Position numbers and translations under genes: made by a program
Shown here: piece after piece, positions 53,410-64,000 of the stretch
Layout: each line of letters opens with the position of its first letter
Position numbering within the stretch: the stretch's first letter is position 1
Origin: Sipunculus nudus
Lineage: Eukaryota; Annelida; Sipuncula; Golfingiida; Sipunculidae
Reading direction: 5' to 3'
Assembly (NCBI GenBank): GCA_026874595.1
Contig: CM049314.1
Coordinates: forward strand, 74,664,300-74,728,299
Length of the DNA stretch: 64,000 bases
Notes under the pieces: generated by a model
What the model was told of the DNA's origin: nothing
Seen by the model: only the letters and a program-made list of their open reading frames with translations
Databases searched by the model: none

Positions 53410-53970
53410 GCATAGAGAGCTGCACTAAATGACCTACAGTGTCCGAAGTGGACTGCTTGACAATCTAAGGGAATACAACAAGAGCCTCCAACAAAAATTC
53501 AATAACTAGCCTAATTTTGCAGCTTTTCTTCAAATTTCAGATTTTAACAGATTAAATGCTTATGTGTAAATGCTGTGAAAATTAAATCCACAGTACTTAC
53601 AGGAAAAATACGTGCCATGGCCAAAGTTGGGTAAAATTTAAGGTACCAATTTTTTATTTTTGCTAATATTTAAAAACATTTAAAAGATTTTGATCTACTT
53701 TTGGGTATACAATTTATTTTGATAAATTAAAGTTATATTACTGGGAAAAAGTCCTTAGCTTTAACATGTTTTGTGTTAAGTGATCAAATATCTTTCCTGA
53801 CTTTTTACAAAATGCATTATGTTTGAGCCCATAACTTTTTTAAATTATATAATACAGACCTAATTTCTGTCATGTACATAGAAACTAAATAGAGGAATAT
53901 TTATGGCAAATATGAGGAAAAACAGATGAGTGGTTTTGATATTAGGTGGTCCTGAAGTGTGAAAATAGTT
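53409..53970. other. AT-rich stretch, no feature seen
   Basis: No supported gene or tandem structure. Confidence 0.4.
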
Positions 53971-53978
53971 TTTAATTA

Positions 53979-55478
53979 AACTAGATGTGTCGGAACGACA
54001 CGAATGCCCCCGCCTTGGGCAAATTAGAAACATTTGTAAAATTTGGAAAATTTTTTAAGTTCAGGAGGTGTCGTATGGTCAAAAGTAGGTCAACAAGGGC
54101 AAAATGCAAACTCGATCTGTAACGGGTCATTATCAAGCAACACACCAAAAATCATGCCAGTATATGCAGGCATTGTGAAAAAAAGTCCATACATGTGCAT
54201 TTTCCATAAAAATTTCTGTCTTTCATGAAATTTTCTATGTTTAGGAGCCGTAAAACAATCAAAAGTAGGTCAACCGGGATGAAACGCAAACTCGATCTGT
54301 AACTGTCATTATCAGTACAAAAAAGTCAGTACATATGCATTTGTTATGAAAATTTATATTTTTCATGAAACTTTCTATGTTCAGGAGCAGTCAAATGGTC
54401 AAAAGTAGGTCAACTAAGACAAAACAAGAACTCGATCTGTAACTGGTCATTATCTGCCTACACACCTAAATCAGGCCTGAATCTGCAGGCACTGCAAAAA
54501 AAAGTCCATACATGTGCACTTTTTTATGAAATTTTCTATGTTAGAGCACCGTCAAATGGTCAAAAATAGGTCAACTGGGACAAAACGTGAACTTGATCTG
54601 TAACTGGTCATTATCTGCCCACACACCAAAAATCAGGCCAATATCTGCAGGTATTATGAAGAAAAGTCTGTACAAGTGTATTTGTCATGAAAATATATAT
54701 TTTACATGAAATTTTCTATGTTCAGGAGCCGTAAAACAGTCAAAAGTAGGTCAACCGGGACAAAATGCGAACTCCATCTGTAACTGGTCAATATCTGCCA
54801 ACACCAAAAATCAGGCCAATATCTGCAGGCATTGCCAAAAAAGGTCCGTACATGTGTATTTGTCATGAAATTTCATATTGTTCATGAAATTTTCTATATT
54901 CAGGAGCCATAAAACGGTCAAAAGTAGGTCAACCGTGAGGAAACGTGAACTCGATCTGTAAATGGTCTATATCTGCCCACACACCAAAAATCAGGCCAAC
55001 ATCTGCAGGCATTGCGAAAAAAAGTCCGTACATGTGTATCTGTCATGAAATTTCACATTTTTCATGAAAATTTCTAAGTTTAGGAGCCGTAAAACGGTCA
55101 AAAGTAGGTCAACCAGGACGAAACGCGAACTCAATCTGTAACTGGTCTATATCTGTCCACACACCAAAAATCAGGCCAACATCTGCAGGCACTGCGAAAA
55201 AAAGTCCGTACATGTGTATCTGTCATGAAATTTCACATTTTTCATGAAAATTTCTAAGTTTAGGAGCCGTAAAACAGTCAAAAGTAGGTCAACCGGGACG
55301 AAACGCGAACTCGATCTGTAACTGGTCTATATCTGCTCACACACCAAAAATCAGGCCAACATCTGCAGGCATTGCGAAAAAAAGGCCGTACATGTGTATC
55401 TGTCATGAATATTTCTAATTTTCATGAAATTTTCTAAGTTTAGGAGCCGTAAAACGGTCAAAAGTAGGTCAACCGGCA
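53979..55478. repeat. ~180-bp tandem array headed by a GTGTCG-gaa-CGACAC hairpin
   Basis: 'gtcaaaagtaggtcaac' recurs at about 54077, 54258, 54399, 54556 (variant), 54738, 54917, 55098, 55278 and 55458. The spacing is 180 bp except for two shortened units. Units share 'aactcgatctgtaactggtc', 'ccaaaaatcaggcca', 'catctgcaggcattg' and 'ttcatgaaattttcta'. The array is preceded by 'ctagatgtgtcggaacgaca' then 'cgaatgcccccgcc', in which GTGTCG/CGACAC (53987-54001) form a 6-bp stem. Later units are more alike than the first ones. Confidence 0.88.
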
Positions 55479-55560
55479 GGCCTCGAAACTAACGGCGTCC
55501 CGTCGTCCCGGGGACGATTGGAGTTTTGGGGAATCCTCCATGCCCCTGCCATTGTAATCT

Positions 55561-55960
55561 GTACCATGCATGTGTTAATCCCCTGTAAACCTTTCTACCA
55601 CTGTGGATGCCAGGGGCACGGAGGATCAGCTTAAGACACACTCCCTGGATGCATCCACTACTGATATATTGCCCTGGATGCACTCTGTGTTAGATGCATC
55701 TGCCTATAAATCATACCCACAAAGACCAAGGAGTTAAGCATACCTCCAACTACAGTGACTGTGAGAATGGGGCTAGGTATGGTGCCAGTGACAGTGACAG
55801 AGCCCCTGTAAACCTTTCTAACACTGTGGATGCCAGGGGCATGGAGGATCACCAGCTTAAGACACACTCCCTGGATGCATCCACCACTGATATATTGCCC
55901 TGGATGCACTCTGTCTAAGATGCATCTGCCTGTACATCATACCCACAGAAACCAAGGTGT
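55561..55960. repeat. 242-bp direct duplication bordering the 78-bp array
   Basis: 'cccctgtaaacctttcta(c/a)c' through 'tacctccaactacagtgact' occurs at 55561 and again at 55803. It includes 'gatgccaggggca(c/t)gga', 'actccctggatgcatcca' and 'atattgccctggatgcact'. Each copy ends in one unit of the following minisatellite, so the array has expanded together with its left border. Confidence 0.85.
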
Positions 55961-58900
55961 TAATCATACCTCCAACTACAGTGACTGTGAGAATGGGGCT
56001 GGGTATGGTGCCAGTGACAGTGACAGTGACAATGGTGTTAAGCATACCTCCATCTACAGTGACTGTGAGAATGGGACTGGGTATGGTGCCAGTGACAGTG
56101 ACAATGACAATGGTGTTAAGCATTCCACCAACTACAGTGACTGTAACAATGGGGCAAGGTATGGAGCCAGTGACAGTGACAGTGACAATGGTCTTAAGCA
56201 TACCTTCCACTACAGTGACTGAGAGAATGGGTCTGGGTATGGTGCCAGGGACAGTGACAGTGACAGCGACAAAAACATTAAGCATACCTTCCACTACAGT
56301 GACTGTGAGAATAGGGCTGGGTATAGTGCCAGGGACAGTGACAGTGACAGCGACAAAAACGTTAAGCATACCTTCCACTACAGTGACTGTGAGAATAGGG
56401 CTGGGTATGGTGCCAGTGACAGTGACAGTGACAGCGACAAAAACATTAAGCATACCTTCCACTACACTGACTGTGAGAACAGGGCTGGGTATGGTGCCAG
56501 GGACAGTGACAGTGACAGCGACAAAAACGTTAAGCATACCTTCCACTACAGTGACTGTGAGAATGGGGCTGGGTATGGCGCCAGTGACAGTGACAGTGAC
56601 AGTGACAATGGGGTTAAGCATACCTTTCACTACAGTGACTGTGGGAATAGGGCTGGGTATGGTGCCAGTGACAGTGACAGTGACAATAGTGTTAAGCATA
56701 CCTCGAACTACAGTGACTGTGGGAATAGGGCCGGGTATGGAGCCAGTGACAGTGACAGTGACAATGGTGTTAAGCATACCTTCCACTACAGTGACTGTGA
56801 GAATGGGTCTGAGTATGGTGGCAGTGACAGTGACAGTCACAGCGACAATGGTGTTAAGCATACCTCCATCTACAGTGACTGTGAGAATGGGGCTGGGTAT
56901 GGTGCCAGTGACAGTGACAGTGACAGTAACAATAGTGTTAAGCATACCTCCAACTACAGTGTCTGTGACAAAAGGGCAAGGTATGGAGCCAGTGACAGTG
57001 ACAGTGACAATGGTGTTAAGCATACCTTCCACTACAGTGACTGTGAGAATGGGTCTTGGTATGGTGCCAGTGACAGTGACAGTGACAGCGACAATAACGT
57101 TAAGCATACCTTCCACTACAGTGACTGTGATAATGGGGCTGGGTATGGCGCCAGTGACAGTGACAGTGACAATGGGTTTAAGCATACCTTCCACTTCAGT
57201 GACTGTGAGAATGGGGCTGGGTATGGCGCCAGTGACAGTGACAGTGACAATGGGGTTAAGCATACCTTTCACTACAGTGACTGTGAGAATAGGGCTGGGT
57301 ATGGTGCCAGTGACAGTGACAGTGACAATAGTGTTAAGCAAACCTCCAACGACAGTGACTGTGTGAATAGGGCCGGGTATGGAGCCAGTGACAGTGACTG
57401 TGACAATGGTGTTAAGCATACCTTCCACTACAGTGACTGTGAGAATGGGTCCGAGTATGGTGGCAGTGACAGTGACAGTCACAGCGACAATGGTGTTCAG
57501 CATACCTCCATCTACAGTAACTGTGAGAATGGGGCTGGGTATGGTGCCAGTGACAGTGACAGTGACAGTGACAATAGTGTTAAGCATACCTCCAACTACA
57601 GTGTCTGTGACAAAAGGGCAAGGTATGGAGCCAGTGACAGTGACAGTGACAATGGTGTTAAGCATACCTTCCACTACAGTGACTGTGAGAATGGGTCTGG
57701 GTATGGTGCCAGTGACAGTGACAGTGACAGCGACAATAACGTTAAGCATACCTTCCACTGCAGTGACTGTGAGAATGGGGCTGGGTATGGCGCCAGTGAC
57801 AGTGACAGTGACAATGGGGTTAATTATACCTTCCACTTCAGTGACTGTGAGAATGGGGCTGGGTATGGCGCCAGTGACAGTGACAGTGACAAAGGTGTTA
57901 AGCATACCTCCAACAACAGTGACTGTGGGAATGTTGCTGGGTATGGCGCCAGTGACAGTGACAATGGGGTAAAGCATACCTTCCACTTCAGTGACTGAGA
58001 GAATGGGTCTAGGTATGGTGCCAGTGACAGTGACAGTGACAATGGTGTAAAGCATACCTTCCACTACAGTGACTGTGAGAATGGGGCTGGGTATGGTGAC
58101 AGTGACAGTGACAATGGAGTTAAGCATACCTTCCACTACAGTGACTGTGAGAATGGGGCTGGGTATGGTGCCAGTGACAGTGACAATAGTGTTAAGCATA
58201 CCTCCAACAACAGTGACCGAGGGAATAGGGCCGGGTATGGAGCCAATGACAGTGACAGTGACAATGGTGTTAAGCATACCTTCCACTACAGTGACAGTGA
58301 GAATGGGTCTGAGTATGGTGGCAGTGACAGTGACAGTGACAGCGACAATGGTGTTATGCATACCTTCCACTTCAGTGACTGAGAGAATGGGTTTGGGTAT
58401 GGTGCCAGTGACGGTGACAGTGACAATGGTGTTAAGCATACCTTCCACTACAGTGACGGTGGGAATGTTGCTGGGTCTGGTGACAGTGACAGTGACAGTG
58501 ACAATGGGGTTAAGCATACCTTCCACTTCAGTGACTGAGAGAATGGGTTTGGGTATGATGCCAGTGACTGTGACAGTGACAATGGTGTTAAGCATACCTT
58601 CCACTACAGTGACTGTGAGAATGGGGCTGGGTATGGCACCAGTGACAGTGACTGTGACAATGGGGTTAAGCATACCTTCCACTACAGTGACTGTGAGAAT
58701 GGGGCTGGGTATGGTGCCAGTGACAGTGACAGTGACAGTGACAATAGTGTTAAGCATACCTCCAACAACAGTGACTGTGGGAATAGGGCCGGGTATGGAG
58801 CCAGTGACAGTGATAGTGACAATGGTGTTAAGCATACCTTCCACTACAGTGACTGTGAGAATGGGTCCGAGTATGGTGGCAGTGACAGTGACAGCGACAA

Positions 58901-59445
58901 TGGTGTTATGCATACCTCCAACTTCAGTGATTGTGATGATATAGCTTGGTATGGTGCCAGTGACAGTGACAGTGACAATGGTGTTAAGCATAGCTCCAGT
59001 AAATTACAGGGCTAGTGACAGCCAGTGACAGTGACAGTGACAATGGTGTTAAGCATACCTTCCACTACAGTGACTGTGACAATAGGGCTGCGGATGGTGC
59101 CAGTGACACTGACAGGGACAAAGGTGTTAAGCATACCACCAACTACAGTGACTGTCACAAAGGGGCAAGGTATGGAGCCAGTGACAGTGACAGTGACAAT
59201 GGTGTTAAGCATACCTTCCACTACAGTGACTGTGAGAATGGGTCTGGGTATGGTGCCAGTGACAGTGACTGTGACAGAGACAATAACGTTAGGCATACCT
59301 TCCACTACAGTGACTGTGAGAATGGGGCTGGGTATGGTGCCAGTGACAGTGACAGTGACAATAGTTTTAAGCTTACCTCCAACAACAGTAACTGTGGGAA
59401 AAGGGCCAGGTATGGAGCCAGTGACAGTGACAATGGTAACCCTTC
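55740..59445. repeat. ~78-bp minisatellite with nested CAGTGA hexamers
   Basis: About 47 units of 'taagcataccttccactaca', 'gtgactgtgagaatggggct', 'gggtatggtgccagtgacag' plus a variable number of CAGTGA repeats. Length changes come in steps of 6 bp, so long open frames persist (for example minus strand 55857-58991 and plus strand 55957-57366). A ~642-bp higher-order duplication is visible (56821 onwards recurs at 57463 with the rare 'gacagtcacagcgacaatgg' variant). Most likely non-coding. Confidence 0.92.
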
Positions 59446-62400
59446 GGGCATGAAATACTCCAGTAAGTGTTGCAACCTGTAGTATATGCTCAATCCAGTA
59501 TACGGGTTACCCTAACCCTTCAGGCATGAAATATTCCAGTAAGTGTTTGTAACCTGTAATATATGCTCAATCCAGTATATGGGTTACCCTAATCCTTTGG
59601 GCATGAAATACTCTAGTGTTTGTAACCTGTAATATATGCTCAATCCAGTATATGGGTTACCCTAACCCTTCGGGCATGAAATACTCCAGTAAGTGTTTGT
59701 AACCGGTAATATATGCTCAATCCAGTATACGGGTTACCCTAACCCTTCGGGCATGAAATACTCCAGTAAGTGTTCGTAACCTATAGTATATGCTCAATCC
59801 AGTAAGGGTTCGTCAGTATTAATATAAGCTGCTTTCGGTGATACGGGTTACCCTAACCCTTCGGGCATGAAATAATCCAGTAGGTGATTGCAACCTGTAG
59901 TATATGCTCAATCCAGTATAAGGGTTACTCTAACCCTTCAGGCATGAAATACTCCAGTAAGTGTTTGTAACCTGTAATATATGCTCAATCCAGTATACGG
60001 GTTACCCTAACCCTTCGGGCATGAAATACTCCAGTCATTGTTTGTAACCTGTAATATGTGCTCAATCCAGTAAGGGTTCGTCAGTATTAATATAAGCTGT
60101 TTTCGGTGATACTGGTTACCCTAACCCTTCGGGCATGAAATACTCCAGTAAGTGTTTGCAACCTGTAGTATATGCTCAATCCAGTATAGGGGTTACCCTA
60201 ACCCTTCGGGCATGAAATACTCCAGTAAGTGTTTGTAACCTGTAGTATATGCTCAATCCAGTAAGGGTTCGTCAGTATTAATATAAGCTGTTTTCGATGA
60301 TACGGGTTACCCTAACCCTTCGGGTATGAAATACTCCAGTAAGTGTTTGTAACCTGTAATATATGCTCAATTCAGTATACGAGTTACCCTATCCTTTGGG
60401 GCATGAAATACTCCAGTAAGTGTTCGTAACCTGTAGTATATGCTCAATCCAGTATACGGGTTACCCTAACCATTCGGGCATGAAATACTCCAGTAAGTGT
60501 TTGAAACCTGTAATATATGCTCAATCCAGTATACAGGTTACCATAACCCTTCGGGCATGAAATACTCCAGTAAGTGTTTGTAACCTGTAATATATGCTCA
60601 ATCCAGTATACGGGTTACCCTAACCCTTCGGGCATGAAATAGTCAGTAAGTGTTTGTTACATGTAATATATGCTCAATCCAGTATACGGGTTACCCTAAC
60701 CCTTCGGGCATGAAATACTCCAGTAAGTGTTTGTAACCTGTAATATATGCTCAATCCTGTAAGGGTTCGTCAGTATTAATATAAGCTGTTTTCGGTGATA
60801 CGGGTTACCCTAACCCTTCAGGCATGAAATACTCCAGTAAGTGTTTGCAACCTGTAGTATATGCTCAATCCAGTATACGGGTTACCCTAACCCTTCAGGC
60901 ATGAAATACTCCAGTAAGTGTTTGTAACCTTTAGTATATGCTCAATCCAGTAAGGGTTTGTCAGTATTAATATAAGCTGTTTTCGGTGATACTGGTTACC
61001 CTAACCCTTCGGGCATGAAATACTCCAGTAAGTGTTTGCAACCTGTAGTATATGCTCAATCCAGTATAGGGGTTACCCTAACCCTTCGGGCATGAAATAC
61101 TCCAGTAAGTGTTTGTAACCTGTAGTATATGCTCAATCCAGTAAGGGTTCGTCAGTATTAATATAAGCTGTTTTCGATGATACGGGTTACCCTAACCCTT
61201 CGGGTATGAAATACTCCAGTAAGTGTTTGTAACCTGTAATATATGCTCAATTCAGTATACGAGTTACCCTATCCTTTGGGGCATGAAATACTCCAGTAAG
61301 TGTTCGTAACCTGTAGTATATGCTCAATCCAGTATACGGGTTACCCTAACCATTCGGGCATGAAATACTCCAGTAAGTGTTTGAAACCTGTAATATATGC
61401 TCAATCCAGTATACAGGTTACCATAACCCTTCGGGCATGAAATACTCCAGTAAGTGTCTGTAACCTGTAATATATGCTCAATCCAGTATACGGGTTACCC
61501 TAACCCTTCGGGCATGAAATAGTCAGTAAGTGTTTGTTACATGTAATATATGCTCAATCCAGTATACGGGTTACCCTAACCCTTCGGGCATGAAATACTC
61601 CAGTAAGTGTTTGTAACCTGTAATATATGCTCAATCCTGTAAGGGTTCGTCAGTATTAATATAAGCTGTTTTCGGTGATACGGGTTACCCTAACCCTTCA
61701 GGCATGAAATACTCCAGTAAGTGTTTGCAACCTGTAGTATATGCTCAATCCAGTATACGGGTTACCCTAACCCTTCAGGCATGAAATACTCCAGTAAGTG
61801 TTTGTTACCTGTAATATATGCTCAATCCTGTATATGGGTTACCATAACCCTTCGGGCATGAAATACTCCAGTAAGTGTTTGTAACCTGTAGTATATGCTC
61901 AATCCAGTTTGCGGGTTACACTAACCCTTCGGGCATGAAATACTCCAGTAAGTGTTTGTAACCTCTAGTATATGCTCAATCCAGTAAGGGGTCGTCAGTA
62001 TTAATATCAGCTGCTTTCGGTGATACGGGTTACCCTAACCCTTCGGGCATGAAATAATCCAGTAGGTGATTGCAACCTGTAGTATATGCTCAATCCAGTA
62101 TAAGGGTTACTCTAACCCTTCAGGCATGAAATACTCCAGTAAGTGTTTGTAACCTGTAATATATGCTCAATCCAGTATACGGGTTACCCTAACCCTTCGG
62201 GCATGAAATACTCCAGTAAGTGTTTGTAACCTGTAATATATGCTCAATCCAGTAAACGTTTACCCTAACCCTTCGGGCATGAAATACACCAGTAAGTGTT
62301 TGTAACCTGTAGTATATGCTCAATCCTGTATACCGTTACCCTAACCCTTGGGGCATGAAATACTCCAGTAAGTGTTTGTAACCTGTAATATATGCTCAAT

Positions 62401-63680
62401 CCTGTATACGGGTTACCCTATCCCTTGGGGCATGAAATACTCCAGTAAGTGTTTGTAACCTGTAGTATCTGCTCAATCCAGTTTACGGGTTACCCTAACC
62501 CTTCAGGCATGAAATACTCCAGTAAGTGTTTGTAACCTGTAGTATCTGCTCAATCCAGTTTACGGGTTACCCTAACCCTTCAGGCATGAAATACTCCAGT
62601 AAGTGTTTGTAACCTTTAGTATATGCTCAATCCAGTAAGGGTTTGTCAGTATTAATATAAGCTGTTTTTGGTGATACAGGTTACCCTAACCCTTCGGGCA
62701 TGAAATACTCCAGTAAGTGTTTGTAACCTGTAATATATGCTCAATCCAGTATACGGGTTACCCTAACCCTTCGGGCATGAAATACTCCAGTAAGTGTTTG
62801 TAACCTGTAATATATGCTCAATCCTGTATACGGGTTACCCTATCTCTTGGGGCATGAAATACTCCAGTAAGTGTTTGTAACCTGTAGTATGTGCTCAATC
62901 CAGTTTACGGGTTACCCTAACCCTTCAGGCATGAAATACTCCAGTAAGTGTTTGTAACCTGTAGTATGTGCTCAATCCAGTATACGGGTTACCCTAACCC
63001 TTCGGGCATGAAATACTCCAGTAAATGTTTGTAACCTGTAATATATGCTCAATCCTGTATACGGGTTACCCTATCTCTTGGGGCATGAAATACTCCAGTA
63101 AGTGTTTGTAACCTGTAGTATCTGCTCAATCCAGTTTACGGGTTACCCTAACCCTTCGGGCATGAAATACTCCAGAAAGTGTTTGTAACCTGTAGTATAA
63201 GCTATATCCAGTAAGGGTTCGTCAGTATTAATAAAAGCTGTTTTCGGTGATACGGGTTACCCTAACCCTTTGGTCATGAAATACTCAAGTAAGTGTTTGC
63301 AACCTGTAGTATATGCTCAATCCAGTATACGGGTTACCCTAACCCTTTGGGCATGAAATACTCCAGTAAGTGTTTGTAACCTGTAATATATGCTCAATCC
63401 AGTATACTGGTTATCCTAACCCTTCGGGCATGAAATACTCCAGTGAGTGTTTGTAACCTGTAATATATGCTCAATCCAGTATACGGGTTACCCTAACCCT
63501 TCGGGCATGAAATACTCCAGTAAGTGTTTGTAACCTGTAATATATGCTCAATCCTGTATACGGCTTACCCTATCCCTTGGGGCATAAAATACTCCAGTAA
63601 GTGTTTGTAACCTGTAGTATATGCTCAATCCAGTAAGGGTTCGTCAGTATTAATATATGCTGTTTTCGGTGATACTCTTA
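59430..63680. repeat. 77-bp satellite with fold-back telomere-like core
   Basis: About 50 units. The consensus begins GGGTTACCCTAACCCTTCGG, continues 'gcatgaaatactccagtaag', 'tgtttgtaacctgtaatata' and 'tgctcaatccagtatac'. A longer variant carries an extra 'aagggttcgtcagtattaat' then 'ataagctgttttcggtgata' block and appears about every 5-10 units. An 880-bp segment (about 60060-60940) is repeated almost perfectly at 60940-61820, and the variant 'gaaataatccagtaggtgat' unit occurs at both 59868 and 62051. Confidence 0.95.
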
Positions 63681-64000
63681 CTCACACTTGCATTATGCTT
63701 AGCACCACTGTCATTGACACTGTCCATTTAGCCATCTCCAATGTCACTGTCAGTTGCACTGTCCCTATGATGAACACAATTGTCACTATACTGAACTTCA
63801 TATGACTGTCACATTCATCAGGCTATGCTTTGTCACTGTCAATGTTACTTTAATGCTGTTTTACACAAAGTAATACACAGTTTGGTGTTCAGTTGCTGGT
63901 GTCTCCTTCAGCAGGCCAGAAATGGATAAATCTTTTTCGAGTCACTCGTGTACAGCGGCATTACATTTTCACAACATATTTTGAACAGACAATTTGAAGA
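63681..64000. other. Right edge, no gene
   Basis: Contains several 'cactgtc' and 'tgtcactgtca' motifs, the inverse of the CAGTGACA hexamers of the 78-bp array, over about 63700-63850. No coding sequence is supported. Confidence 0.45.

Noticed and set aside
55957-57366. 469-codon plus-strand ORF (Thr-Val-rich)
   Set aside because: Same array, same explanation: unit length is a multiple of three and lacks stops in this frame.
55857-58991. 1044-codon minus-strand ORF as a protein-coding gene
   Set aside because: It lies wholly inside the 78-bp minisatellite, its repeats are open in other frames on both strands as well, and no signal peptide, domain or splice context is seen. Kept only as a finding.
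59430-63680. CRISPR-like array of regular repeats
   Set aside because: The whole 77-bp unit repeats with no unique spacers, and the DNA is clearly eukaryotic.
59430-63680. True telomere end
   Set aside because: Telomere-like motif occurs once per 77-bp unit in fold-back form, not as a continuous hexamer run; non-satellite sequence follows at 63.68-64.0 kb.

Overview
This is eukaryotic nuclear DNA dominated by repeats. I see no operons and no complete host gene. Bivalve-style dispersed repeats, long satellites, metazoan-type retroelements and one C-type-lectin-like exon suggest an invertebrate, probably a mollusc or other lophotrochozoan. That assignment is inference from repeat style only.

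Layout. 1-3 kb holds dispersed repeats. 3087-8971 is a complete but degenerate Ty3/gypsy LTR retrotransposon (178-bp LTRs, TSD CTAGC). Its gag gene is split by a 1523-bp TIR element with TA target duplication. 9-24.9 kb is a mosaic of three interspersed repeat families. They share a palindromic GGTGGCGCCACC-like block, and one forms a ~330-bp tandem array at 11.7-14.07 kb. A pogo/Tigger-like non-autonomous transposon lies at 19904-20879.

24962-40219 is a minus-strand BEL/Pao LTR retrotransposon (1111-bp LTRs, TSD AAGGT). Its promoter-side LTR is interrupted at 32113/40000 by a 7886-bp tyrosine-recombinase retrotransposon of Ngaro/DIRS type (32114-39999). That element has split direct repeats (A1, then B1-A2-B2), an SGNH-hydrolase-like ORF, a gag-like zinc-knuckle ORF, RT/RNase H with one frameshift, and a tyrosine recombinase with a full catalytic set. 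Removing it leaves an LTR of exactly 1111 bp, so it inserted with no target duplication and no loss. This nested structure is the most informative part of the window.

40.2-48.4 kb is AT-rich and less repetitive. It contains two arrays of TATAAGGG/CATATATGGG motifs, a convincing C-type-lectin-like exon on the minus strand (46525-46716), and two weak candidate plus-strand transcription units. From 48.4 kb on, the sequence is mostly satellite: a ~25-bp minisatellite with an inverted patch (48.46-51.30 kb), a ~180-bp array (54.0-55.48 kb), a ~78-bp minisatellite open in several frames on both strands (55.74-59.44 kb), and a 77-bp satellite whose unit carries a fold-back telomere-like motif (59.43-63.68 kb).

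The elements are layered in time: gypsy LTRs differ at about 9/178 positions, BEL LTRs at about 27/1111 (both counted by eye), and the two B repeats of the nested Ngaro-like element look identical.
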